DNA from: Coniochaeta sp. PMI_546
Lineage: Eukaryota; Ascomycota; Sordariomycetes; Coniochaetales; Coniochaetaceae
Length of the DNA: 64,000 nt
Reading direction: 5' to 3'
Assembly: GCA_021432605.1 (NCBI GenBank)
Contig: MU271145.1
Location: 1,364,001 to 1,428,000, forward strand
In this document: one piece after another, positions 20,319 through 31,163 of the stretch
Layout of the letters: every line of letters starts with the position of its first letter
Numbering within the stretch: position 1 is the first letter of the stretch
Translations under genes and position numbers: made by a program
Notes under the pieces: model-generated
What the model was told of the DNA's origin: nothing
The model's database searches: none
What the model saw: only the letters and a program-made list of their open reading frames with translations

Positions 20319-23300
20319 TGGCATAGATGCGGCTGGCATTGTTTTCACTTTCTGGGACTATTGATTGGAGCTCTGGGATGGCGACATGGCGTCTTAAGGC
20401 GTTTGGATAAAGGCGCTTCTTAACTGCGAAAACCCCTACGCTGCCGGATTGCGGCCTTGTGGCAGTTGGGCAGGTATTTCATCTTCATCTTACGGGCATC
20501 GGTTCTGTCGAAAAATACCCGATAATCGAGGGCCGAATTACACAGAACACGTATGGTTGCAGACTTATCTTACCTACCTACCTGTAGATAAGATGCGCGT
20601 CTTACCTTCCGCAGTCGAAGTACGAATTGTCATTCGTCGGAGGGGAGGATATCAATCCTGACTTCCCTGGTTGCGTCTTGCATGACGCCTGGTCAGCAGT
20701 GTAATCACTGATTCACGCAGGTACGAATTAGACCTTGACCCCTTTAGGCAACGCGGCGGCTCGGCACACGCGAGTCTAACTTGTCCATAGCTTCATGGCC
20801 AACCTCGTGGTTCGTTTCCCAGAAAACCGGATGGGCGGCATCGTTCCCTCGTATTCTGTCTCCTTGCAGTCAGAGACGAGTCGATAGTGCCACGGCGTCT
20901 GGGCCGTGGTGCACGATACACGGCGTGTCTTCTGTTGGAAGTCATGGACCAGAAGGCTCACATAACTGGCATGATGATGTTTGCTTCGTTGAGACTTCAA
21001 AGGCAGGAAGCGATTGTTCATAACATTCTTGGCAGAGGCCAACGGTGAAGCATAAATCGGGTCTGGATCCATTGTCAGTTTGGGGCCGGCACTCCACCAG
21101 ATGCGCCACTTGGCTTGGCCATACCCCACTATAAATCAATAGCGCGGCGGCTGGCTTTTAGTGGTGGCCTAGTGGTGGCTTGCAGAAGGACACGAGCTGG
21201 ACTTGTCATCATCACTGGAGTCGTGGAAAGGCAAATGATGCCAAAATGTCAAAATTTGGGAATCTTCGACTGCTTCCAATGACGATGTGAGAACGATTTG
21301 TTCTTGAATAGTGCCTGCTCAGCTCTCTCAACTTCCGGAGATAACGTCCTCAAGAGCATCTCTGGCCTAGCATCATTGGCTTCCAGTTCTTGTCAAGCCT
21401 CGAGGAGTCCGAGCAAAGGGAACCCACTGGACGACACACTACACGTACACTCGTCTGAACACCTTTGTTGAGAACCCGAGATGATCTGATCGGACATTTT
21501 ATATCGACTTGGCGTCGGACACATATATGGATCTGGATGACAGCGGACGAACGGTGCAGGCCGGCTGCAGGGCCAGCGATTGCACGCGCCCCCAGGTCGG
21601 CAGTAAAGGGGTTGAAATCTCGCTTATGCAAACCGTTCCTTTGTCGGGTGCTCGGAATCTCGCGCTTGCTGTGGACATTGGACAAAGCAGATACTCAGGC
21701 ACTCTAACGTGAAGATGATCTGATCCATTTTTAACTGCTGGCTTGCTTCCATATTCGTGAATTCATATGGCTTCCGTCTTTTCATTTGTACCTGCGTCAA
21801 GCAATATCTTGAGATGGGATGCATCACTCGCTGTCGATTACTACCGTCTGTTCTGCCCCGTGGAGGTTTCCTTGATGTTGGTTGACCTGTCACAATGACA
21901 CCTTCTCCACCTGCAAACGAGCCAGCCCACTTGGGTGATTGTGCGCTGCTACCCAAGGGCAGCACTGAGACATCGACAGCCAACGTCCGGAGGTCGTCGC
22001 CACGTTACGCAATGACTGCTTTCAATGGTCTCAGGGTGCTAGTATATAAGGCGTGGTTCAACGCTTCAACACCGCTATTATCGAATCCTTCGAGGCGCCA
22101 TAGTGTGAGACCTGAGGAGGACATCAATTGTTGTGGACGGAAGAGGAAGTCCAGTTGCACTAAACCGTCAGGCTGCAGATTGGATCGATATGCACAAGGA
22201 CGCCACTATCTGATAAATGCGTGAAGAAATCGATCCTGGTCAGATTTCTGGCCCTACCATACTATGTAGAACACACTTGGAGGTTATACACAATACGTAG
22301 CATGCAGGGTATCCTCGTCGTCGTACGTAACCTGAGCGACTTACTATGTACCGCCAGTGCCATAACTGCCATAGTAACTCGCAACGAGGTGTGCTTGCAC
22401 ATTTCACATCCGTCTATCCATGTCCTTGTTCGGAAGTGCAGTCCTGCCAAATGCCCTCGAGTCCTGGAAACTTCACCAGGATGGAACAAGGATGGAAGTC
22501 CAGGCGTGCTGATATTGGCCCACATGGCCCATTTGTGTCATTCGATGCCACCCAATTCAGCGAGCCTGTCGATAAACAACCGTTGTTCATTGGTTCCAAA
22601 GTCCCCTGCCCGGGTGCTACTCCGGGCCTGGCCTGGCGTCCCAAGCCACCAATGCACGCCCCGACTAGCGTCTCGCGCCGTCGTGTGGGCGCTCTCGTGG
22701 TCCCCCAGTCTGCCAGTTCTGGATCAACTCATTAAAGGAAGTGATCATCTCGAATTCGCAACGCGGCTCTGCAACAGTTCACTCCTGCCTCACCTCACTC
22801 CTCGACTCTGCCTTGTGACATCTGGAGCTTCTACGTGTATAAGCAACGCAAATCAACAAAGGAGAGGAACCTGCGCAACGAGGTTGATCATCTAATACCA
22901 GTTCTCTTCTAATATCGACAGCCTCCTGGTCTTTCTCTCTCCCTCTCCGCTACCTCTTATTCCTCCTCTTATTCATATCTGGGCTCCCCCGCACCATTGC
23001 CGCCAGAAACAGCGACGGCATTATCGTCCAAATTCATATACCTTCTCGAATCATCTCGTTCCAGACATCTCATTGGCGTCTGCTTCTCCTCACCTGCCAA
23101 CAAAATTCATTTATCCGCCACGGCCTATATTCGAACCCATTGGGCCAAAGTTTCGATCCACGTCAACAGGAAGTTCGGAGTCCACCACAGTCACCTGGGA
23201 TCCGTAAACTACTGGTGCTAGAAGGAGACAAACTTGGACGACTGATAAAAAGAATAACCTGTTAGTTTCTAGTCTGGACTCGTCCGACTCTAGTGGCGCA

Positions 23301-23516
23301 GTTATAACACGTAGACTTGGCCAGGACACCAAGTTGAAGGATTTTATTCTCGACCCTGAACCGAACTTGAGGAGAACGGAAAGAGAAAGGGGCAGACAAA
23401 GCTCAACGAACTGACCTCATCGGTGTTCAAGTCACTCGTTTCGGGTCGGATCGTCTCACAAACGTGATGTTTCACGAATCATAATCCCACCAAGTCGTGT
23501 CATAAAGGCGTCGACC
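20319..23516. other. Gene-poor stretch, 3.2 kb
   Basis: Begins with the 3' flank of CWC21 and ends with the promoter of the DUF7729 gene, which has a long pyrimidine-rich tract near 22920-22975. The longest frame (22221-22895, plus) opens at GTG and reads as low-information sequence; I do not call it. A TATATAAGG box at about 22049 on the plus strand has no credible ORF downstream. I see no RNA gene. Confidence 0.45.
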
Positions 23517-24664
23517 ATGTCTCTCGTTTCAGTTTCTTCGAGCTCACGCTCACCTCCGTCTGCGAGGAACCACTCCACAGCACATCATCACAAGCCACGG
23601 TTACAATGGAGGACAGGTCTACTCCTGTTACTTGCCTGCCTCGTCTGCAGGGTAGCAGCCACATCACCAGATCCAGTGCTTCCTACCGAGACGTTGACGA
23701 TCGACACACGGGTGCCGGCCATGGTTCAAGGGAAGTGGGTGATGGTATCTCAAGAGGAGCTGAAACGACGGGATATGAAGAAGCGGGACGACTCGACTTC
23801 AACGGCTCCAGCAACTACCACAACGGTCAGAATAGCCGTGTCTACGGTAGCGACACCGAGCCCGCTTCCCAGTCCTCTCGACGGCAGCATATCGTCGAAC
23901 TTTTCGAACAGCGGCTCTGGGACCAACCCCTGCCCCGCATTTCTTAACTCGTTCCTCACGAACCCGACCTTCAAGCAGTGTTATCCATTTTCGCTGTTAT
24001 TGCAGGTAGGTCCCGCAGCCTTGACACTCGTATGCAAAGGACTTTTACTGACCTGGAGTCGTAGGGCTCTACATCCTTCTTCGAGGCCGAAAAGTCTCTG
24101 GTCAGCATCACACAAGTCCTGGACGCCTCGTGCTCAGCAAACGTCACATTCTGCAGCACGTACCTGACGGGCTTGGCCAAGAACCTCACGGACGCCTCCA
24201 ACTGCGGGACAGATTTCGAACTCGGTAACTCGGTCGTAGTGCAGTCCTACATCGCCATGGTCTCCTACCAAACCCTATACGGCGCGACATGCCTGAAAGA
24301 CCCCGGGTCAGCAGCGTACTGTTTTGCCAACGCAGTCACGAACCTCACGACGCCGTCCAACGTCTACTTCTATTATTTGCCTCTGAACATCTCCTTGCCA
24401 GGGAGCTCGATACCGGCCTGCAGTTGGTGCCTGGAGAAGACTATGGGAATTTACCAGTCCGCGGCCTCCAACCGGGCGCTACCCATAGCGAATACCTATG
24501 TCTCGGCGGCACAGCAGGTCAACACCATCTGCGGGCCTGGCTTCGTGAACTCGACTCTTCCGAACGCGATCGTTGTCAGCGGTGGTCACCCGTCCGTGAC
24601 ACCTTGGCCTCAGTGGATGTTGGTGGTCCTGCCGTTGTTGGTGGCTATGCATTGCTTACTATGA
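23517..24664 (+). CDS. Secreted, probably GPI-anchored DUF7729-type protein
   Basis: Two exons, 23517-24005 and 24065-24664, giving 362 residues; the 59-nt intron has donor GTAGGT and acceptor GTAG and is phase 0. Near the N-terminus, after a basic/His-rich leader, is a hydrophobic signal segment (LLLLLACLVCRVAA, about residues 38-52). A Ser/Thr-rich linker follows, then a cysteine-rich domain: NPCPAFLNSFLTNPTFKQCY, then after the splice LDASCSANVTFCSTYLTGLA, AYCFANAVTNLTTPSNVYFY and PACSWCLEKTMGIY. This spacing matches what I remember of the fungal DUF7729 family. The C-terminus ends in a hydrophobic segment (WMLVVLPLLVAMHCLL) preceded by Ser/Gly, fitting a GPI-attachment signal. The function is unknown; a cell-wall or plasma-membrane surface location is inferred. 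Confidence 0.88.
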
Positions 24665-25425
24665 GCAAATACCGCGAACATGGGGCTCGTTGGTTGCCAG
24701 CCACTTATTCTCCTTTTCTGCTTCATCTGTCGGCACATAACACACTTCAGCGTTTGATACCCATATTGGCTTGATGATTTTTTATTTCTACACTTCTCTT
24801 CTATGGACCCTCTTCATCCCAAACACTTTATTAGCACTTCACACCGGCAACTGTGTCCACGTACCAGATCGCCACCTTTGTATTTTGTTTCCCCCGGTGC
24901 AAGGAGGTCTACTCGGATATTTTTGGAAGATAAAAGTTCACGGCGGCGACTCCGTGGTTTGGTTATAAGGGGCAACGGGCCTGCCTGCCTGTACACTCGA
25001 ATCGAGGGCGTTCGATAGGCTTCAGGACATATTGGTTTCGGTACATACGGTTATCCTCAGTGGCTGAGGGCAGGAATGGTGCTTGAGGCGTGCGCTGAGC
25101 ACAGCTAATCTTTGAGCTTGCACAAAATTTACTCTTCTTGTATATACCTAACTTACGATATACTGTGGATGATAGCGGCTAGAAAATGATCTATCGTGTG
25201 TGAAAGCACGTGTAATTCCAAGACTCTTTGTCTAAGTTGCAATATCTTGGACGATTGAAGCGAAAATTGTGAGGAAGATCGACGAGCATATAGACCTAGT
25301 CACCTAACTCCTGTGATGATCCATATCAATCACACCTGTTACCCTACCCGCCAGCCGGCATGATCTTACCGGCATCAAGAACGATACAAAAAAAAACACC
25401 ATATCAAAACAACACCCTGCCGAAG
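24665..25425. other. Intergenic between convergent DUF7729 and GPHR-like genes
   Basis: Two 3' flanks. Relatively AT-rich around 25100-25260. Nothing coding that I can support. Confidence 0.55.
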
Positions 25426-27207
25426 TTACGACCTCTTCTGCCCCAACTCCTCAAGCCCGAACTCCTCCCAATCATCCCAGTCCCCAAGCCCAGAGCCCCC
25501 AATTTGCCGCCCGACCCAGATGCCCAGGGCCGTGACGGCACTGGCAAGCAGGAACCACCCTTCAAACCAGCGATCCACAAACGCCGGCTCGAGCGCGCTC
25601 TCCAGGGCGTCGCCGACGGAGCGCCCGACCTCGCGCGGCAGGTTGCTTCGCAGGAGGAGGGCGGAGCTGATGACATACGTGGCGGCTATCTGTCCGATGA
25701 TCAGGGCGAGGTTGGCCTGCGCCTGTCGAAGTAAGGCCGGCGCCCAGCGGGCAAAGAGGTGGAATGTCTGCAGCACCGAGTTGGCCGAGGCGGCCAGGAT
25801 GACGCCAGAGAGGAGGAAGGATATCTGCCGGGCCCAGGCCATCTGGTCGAGCTTGGGGTCCCAGTGGCGGGCCAGGAGGCCGAGGAAGCGGTTGATCGGG
25901 TCGGAGGAGGAGAACGACGACTGGGGCTGGTAGAGCCGCCGCAAGGTTGTCAAGGAAGTGGCTAGGATGCGGTAGATGCAGTATAGACTGAAGATGTAGC
26001 CAGGTAAAGACAGAATGCGACCAAGTGCGGTACCGTCTCGTGCGTGGGCCGCCTGGCGGTTGCGGAGGACGGAGAGGGACGAGGACAGAGTCGATTCCAT
26101 CGCCTCCAGGCCCGATATCTCCACCTGCAGGGCCTTGATCTCGGCCGCGTCACCGCCACCTCCGATTCCCTTCAGGGAACCGATCATCTTGCCCATAAAT
26201 CCGCTCGTCCCAGATACAGCCGCCGCCGCATCAGAGGCTGCAGCTACCTTCCTCTGCAGCGACCGTAAGCGATGCCGCTTCGTGATCAGCATCTCGCTCG
26301 TCGCGTCCAGGCCGGCCTGCTTCCTCGCGATATCCGCATCCGTGACGGGCCGCCGCTTGTACGCCCGGTTGTCGACGAACGTATGCCACGGACTCGACAC
26401 GCTCGCAAATCCAGAGAGCAGCGCCATAAGCGAGATGCCAATAACACCGATGCGCTCCAGACACGCCCTCGACAGACCCCCCTCTCCCCCCAATTCAAGC
26501 AGCACATCCCCCATCCCGGCCTTCTCCCTGCTCACTCTCCCCGTCGCCCCATGCCCCAGCGTAGCAGCCGTATTATCCACCGTCCCCGTCCCCTCCTCGC
26601 CGCCAAACTCATACCCGGACCGCCGCAGATTCCCATCAGGCACCATCCTACCCAGCGCCCAAAACGCCCCCAACCAGGCCCCAAACACCAAGACCTGCAC
26701 CGCGAACGCGAACCTCCTCTTGGCCTTGCCCTTTGCGCCCCTCCACCCGCCCAGCCCAAAGGCGTCGACCAGGCTCCTAACCTCGAGCGCGGGCACGACG
26801 ACCACCAACAGAAACACCAGGCTCCCCACCGTGACCCTCACGGCTAGCGCCCGGGCCCCCGGTTCGACCACCTCCACGATCTCGGCCAGTATCAGCTCGG
26901 CGAGGACAAAGGCCAGCCCGACCGTGGCGCCAAAGGCGGCCGCGGCAGCCACGACGCGGGGCCGGCGCCTGCGCGCCCCGTGCTGCGCGTGGGCCTGTCT
27001 GAGCGTCGGCGGGGCGGTGGCGGGGAGGAAGTGGTCTTCGCCGTCGTCGATCTCGGTCTCGTTCCGGGACTGGAAGTGGGACAGGTACGGGAACAGGCGG
27101 GTCGCGGAGAGGAGGAAGACGGCGAGGAAGGTGAGGAGGAAGGGCGAGAGGGAGAGGAGGGTCGAGGGGGTCGAGGGCGGGCCGCAGAGGGTGTCGTCGC
27201 AGCTCAT
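25426..27207 (-). CDS. Golgi pH regulator (GPHR/GPR89)-like multi-pass membrane protein
   Basis: An intronless frame of 593 residues from ATG 27207. Hydrophobic segments lie near residues 17-36 (LLSLSPFLLTFLAVFLLSA), 85-110, 125-145, 168-190 and, after a long loop, four more in the C-terminal third (PGYIFSLYCIYRIL, ISFLLSGVILAAS, LALIIGQIAATYVISSALLL, WFLLASAVTALGIWV). The GPHR_N signature LMALLSGFASVSSPWHTFV is present at about residues 255-275. It is followed by the cytosolic coiled segment (ITKRHRLRSLQRKVAAAS) and by the ABA-GPCR-type C-terminal domain, the order known for this family. Mammalian GPHR is an anion channel that acidifies the Golgi; plant relatives are GTG proteins. The precise role in this fungus is inferred only from the family. 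Codon use is very GC-rich, giving long antisense shadow frames. Confidence 0.88.
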   Translation of the reverse strand: MSCDDTLCGPPSTPSTLLSLSPFLLTFLAVFLLSATRLFPYLSHFQSRNETEIDDGEDHFLPATAPPTLRQAHAQHGARRRRPRVVAAAAAFGATVGLAFVLAELILAEIVEVVEPGARALAVRVTVGSLVFLLVVVVPALEVRSLVDAFGLGGWRGAKGKAKRRFAFAVQVLVFGAWLGAFWALGRMVPDGNLRRSGYEFGGEEGTGTVDNTAATLGHGATGRVSREKAGMGDVLLELGGEGGLSRACLERIGVIGISLMALLSGFASVSSPWHTFVDNRAYKRRPVTDADIARKQAGLDATSEMLITKRHRLRSLQRKVAAASDAAAAVSGTSGFMGKMIGSLKGIGGGGDAAEIKALQVEISGLEAMESTLSSSLSVLRNRQAAHARDGTALGRILSLPGYIFSLYCIYRILATSLTTLRRLYQPQSSFSSSDPINRFLGLLARHWDPKLDQMAWARQISFLLSGVILAASANSVLQTFHLFARWAPALLRQAQANLALIIGQIAATYVISSALLLRSNLPREVGRSVGDALESALEPAFVDRWFEGWFLLASAVTALGIWVGRQIGGSGLGDWDDWEEFGLEELGQKRS

Positions 27208-28247
27208 GATGACGGGTTGTTACCGGTGGCCGGGTTGACTTGGGATGGCCTGCATTTCTTGTGTGAAGATGGTTCCCCTTCTATTTGGCAAGGTAGGGTT
27301 GCCGTCGTTGTGCGTAGCGCATCAGAAGATCCTTAGGAGAGGGAGGGCTGTTATGGGTTTGAAGATCGGAGCTTGTCGTGTCATTTGATGTGGCGTAAAT
27401 GTTGGGACAATGCACTAACGACGGGAGGTGGGTTGAAGCGCAGAGACATACGTATATACCTTACCACAGGACATCATACATGTACCATGGTCTCTCTCCG
27501 AAACCAAAAGATACAAGTGGGGCCCAACTGCGCGTCCTTTCTTCGAATCCACGATCCATACCGTACCGTACCTATTCGACATTTTCGTCTGGACGGGAGA
27601 TACCTCGGACGCGCATTCAATCCAGAGCAAGGTGAAAGTGCTGTGCGCAATGTTTGATACGCTGATTCTCAAAAAAGATGTATGGCTACCTCAGCCTCTA
27701 GCATATCGATACAACTGGTCCCCGTGTAATCATGTTCCTGGTTACCCATCAATGCCTCATCGTACTCCTCGACTCCGACGAAACTGGAACGGCGACACCC
27801 GTAAGCTACTTGATGCCTCCTGGACTCGGTAAAATTGAGACCCATCCCTTGCCAAAAGGAGAACAAAAAAAAAAAAGTGCGCCTTAGATCCACAAGTCTG
27901 TTGTCGTCACCACGTCCCTCCACACCAAGGCGTGTTAAAGTCCGTAGCTCAAGTTTCGAGTTCCGTGACTCACAGTGCCGCTGTAAAGAAGAGTCACAAT
28001 GAGGGAAGGGTCCTTTAACAGGCCGTCCCAGACGTGGAAGATGGCGAACCACAACGCTTATCAGAATGCCACCTAGACCAGTGAGAGAAGCCAGCCGCAA
28101 AGCACGTTTTGCTCGGTTGCAGCGCACGTTCCAGGATCCAGAAGCCCTTCCCGTCCAGCCATGACACTTCTCATCGGTTGAACCACAACGCTTCAACCTG
28201 GCCGCGGCCAACGTTGATCACTTGAGTTGGCATCCCGCCTACCCCGC
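27208..28247. other. Intergenic, 1.0 kb, between two minus-strand genes
   Basis: Promoter side of the GPHR-like gene and 3' flank of the Usp gene. A 12-base A run lies near 27866. No supportable gene. Confidence 0.5.
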
Positions 28248-31163
28248 TTAAGCAGATCTTCGCCTGTTGGCGCTTCCGGATCCTTGACTGGAGGCCTCGT
28301 CCTCTTCGTCCTCGTCCTCTTCGTTTATCTTGCTACCCGATTTCAGCAGTGCTGCTGCCTCGCCAACCTCCATACGGTGAAGACGCTCCTTTTGCGCCTG
28401 CATCGCCAGTTGTTCGCGTTCCCGTTGCGACTTCAGCGCCTGTTGCCCGCTCACAATGTCGAACTGTTCCTCCTCGTCTTCGCCGCCGCTGTCCTCATCT
28501 CCGCTGTCGTCATTGGCCCGCAGTGGAGGTGGTGTGGACGACCGCCGCTCCAACGCGGGGGGCGCCACTGGTGCCTCTGTTGTAGACGCAGACGAGCCAA
28601 GAAGAGACGAGGCCGAGTTCCGCGGACTTTGGAGAGCTGGCAACTGCAATGGCTTGATCGTGGGGTCGAACGCGGCTGGGAGCCCAAGAGCAGCAGCGAC
28701 TTGGTGAGCCTCTTCCTCAGGAGGAATCTGCGTCTCTGTCTCGTACAGACCACTGATGCCTTTGTCGGCTTCGTGTACGCCCTCGTTAGAGGAAAGCATA
28801 CTAACGTAGCTCTGACGACTGGGGTCGTGGCTTCTCTTCTCCTTCTTCTTCTTACGCTTGTCGTCCGGTCGAACCACCACGACCGGCACAGGGCTGTATT
28901 GGAGACAGTACTTCGAGAAGGAATTCCGGTTATTAACCAAACCTTGGATTCCTCCCAGCGAGCGTCCCCGAGTCCCTACGATGAGCATCGACGGTTGGTA
29001 CATCTGGATCTGCAATGCGCACGATATGTTAGCATCAAGTAGCAGACGTGCGTGAAGGCACCCTCCCCGGCATGCGGTACGGCTAGACATACCAATTGCT
29101 GGAAGGTCGCATGAAGCTTGCCGACAGAGTACTCCAATATGATGCTTATGGCTCTGTTTTGCGTGTTCTTCTCCGTAATCGTCTGCATCATCTTCTTGGC
29201 CTCCTCCTGGTAGCTCTTGTCCGCGCCTCGCACCGGAGTCTCGATGACTCTGACGCACACGACTTCGTCTCCGTCGTCCACCAGGTTCTCCAGGAGCCAG
29301 ACAAGCGCGTAGTCGGAGTATGCATGTTCGTCAACGCCGACCATGAAGGTGCGCGATCTCCGCCTAGGATGGTAGCCCTGATGTCGCACATTGAGGGTAA
29401 GAGACGATGTGTTGAACTTGGTCGCTTCTCCGGCGGGCAGGTTGTCGAAACCAACATGTCGCTTAAACCTGGGTACAGAATTAGGGGTCTCTGTTAGCTC
29501 GGTCATGACATCAGATTGACTCGATTTCAGGCGCACGTGAAGCGTAGCAATAAGAACCGTGGGCAGGCAGGCAGATTGGACTCTGGTTCGGAGGGAAGAT
29601 CACGACAGCACGAGCAGGTAGTCAGATCAATGCGTCAAAACGGAACCATTGCGGGGATTTTGGGCACCAGACAATCGGGCAACTTGGCGCGGGAGATGCG
29701 TTGACGAAGAGACACGACAAAGTGACAATACTGACGGAGCCCAATCGAACGAGACGCAGCGGTGCAATGCTAGAGTCCAGCTAAAGTTTTCGCTGACTCC
29801 ACCATGATCTGCCCAGAGAGGGGCGCAGCAGGGTCCAAGAAGAGAAAGGCCAGGTCTCGCCCTGCTGCGAAGCAAGCATGTGCGGACACCTCTCTCACGA
29901 GAAGATGGGGGGGCGTGAAAGAGTAGCGGGAGTGGGACAGCGGGGTGTGGCGGGGTGTTGATTTAAGCTTGACGAATGAGGTCATGGCCTCTCGACAAGG
30001 ACGGTAGCTCTTCCCCATGGTTCTAAGCAACCAGCCCAGGATCAGAGCTGTAAGATCCTCGGTAGCATGCGGTGGATGGTAAGAGAGACAATGAGCCGTG
30101 GGAAGAAAGTGCCTGACGCCAATCGCGCTCCACTAGGCGATCGATCTTATTCGATAGCTCGGGGTCGGCTCACGCGACGGTTTGCCTTGAACAGCAAGGG
30201 ATGGTACTTTGGCCCAAAGACTGGGTACAGGAAGCTTTGCTCGTTCGACGGCTCGTCCCTGTAGCGTTGATGTAGCCAGACCCCCTCGCAGACCATCCAC
30301 ACTGGCATGAGAGGGTCTGGGCCATCCTCTAGGAGAGACCGTCGTAACACTGCCGGCGGACTGCCGTTCGATTGCTGAGCTGCGTGTCGAGGCGGAGACA
30401 TGAAGTTGGCTTCCCTGAAGCTCGCGATAGGGCCAGTACCAGCCACTTCAAGGTTGTGCATATAATGTAATGGAGTGTGACGGTCGGCTGCAGACGGGCC
30501 GGCTTGCAACGTCGACATAAACGACGAATAGCCGATTTCTATCATGCACGCTTGTGCTTGTGGAACCTAGATCTGGGGCAGACCTCCTGGTCGTCTTGCC
30601 AGAGCGAGAAAAGCAGCCGTGCAAACGTGAAAAGGCTCTATGAAATGTCAAGCTTACCTTACTGGCTTTGGAGAAGATGCCCGGAGTCGCTGCCCATCCG
30701 TCTTCCGCTGGGCTCCTTGGGGAAGGCTAGGGTCCTGGGGTGGGCGAAAAGTGACTGAAGCGACGGACGACTTTCTCGACAGTGAGTAGTCAGGTTGGCA
30801 GAGGCTGAGGGCATCGGATGCTCTACGCAAGCTCCCTTGGTCGCCCTGTTCGTCTGGGCTCTGCGCAGTCGTGCTTGGACTGGTGGAGCTGGCGATGCTC
30901 CCGCGGTGGAAGTTGGGCGAGTTTTGGTCGAAGATTTGGGCACTTCTGCTGGTGGTCGTCGGTAGAGTTGCGAACTTGATGCCGCCCTGGTTGCCGTTGT
31001 TCTTTTTGCTGTCGCTGTCGCGCCTAGCTGAGAAATAGTCGCCGGGTTGGGATACAGGTTGAGAAGAAACCTGGGCGCGAGGTGACACGTCGCTATCCGG
31101 AGACCTCACTGCGGACGGTGCTGATGTTGAAGCTCTCCTTGGGACTTGGGCTTGCTCCGACAT
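28248..31163 (-). CDS. Usp (universal stress protein) domain protein with long first intron
   Basis: Three exons on the minus strand: 31163-30658, 29468-29093 and 29009-28248, giving 547 residues. The first intron is unusually long (29469-30657, 1189 nt) with donor GTAAGC and acceptor CCCAG; the second is 83 nt (GTATGT, branch CTAAC, TGCAG). The phase-2 join across intron 1 gives SSPKPVR-FKRHVGFDNLPAGE, which matches the arrangement remembered for fungal Usp proteins. The N-terminal 170 residues are Ser/Pro-rich and disordered. The Usp domain starts at RRRSRTFMVGVDEHAYSDYA and ends at SPVPVVVVRPDDKRKKKK; it contains the nucleotide-binding type motif GTRGRSLGGIQGLV followed by SKYC. The C-terminal 170 residues are acidic and low in complexity (EEDEDEEDEASSQ). 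Usp proteins bind ATP or signal in stress responses; the target here is unknown. Confidence 0.87.

Noticed and set aside
20942-21139. Minus-strand frames near 20.8-21.1 kb
   Set aside because: They begin at non-ATG codons and show no family resemblance.
22221-22895. 224-codon plus-strand frame in the gene-poor block
   Set aside because: It opens at GTG, not ATG; internal ATGs leave a sequence with no recognisable domain and a composition typical of a chance frame.
26015-27238. 407-codon plus-strand frame opposite the GPHR-like gene
   Set aside because: Antisense shadow; the minus strand encodes a recognisable multi-pass membrane protein.
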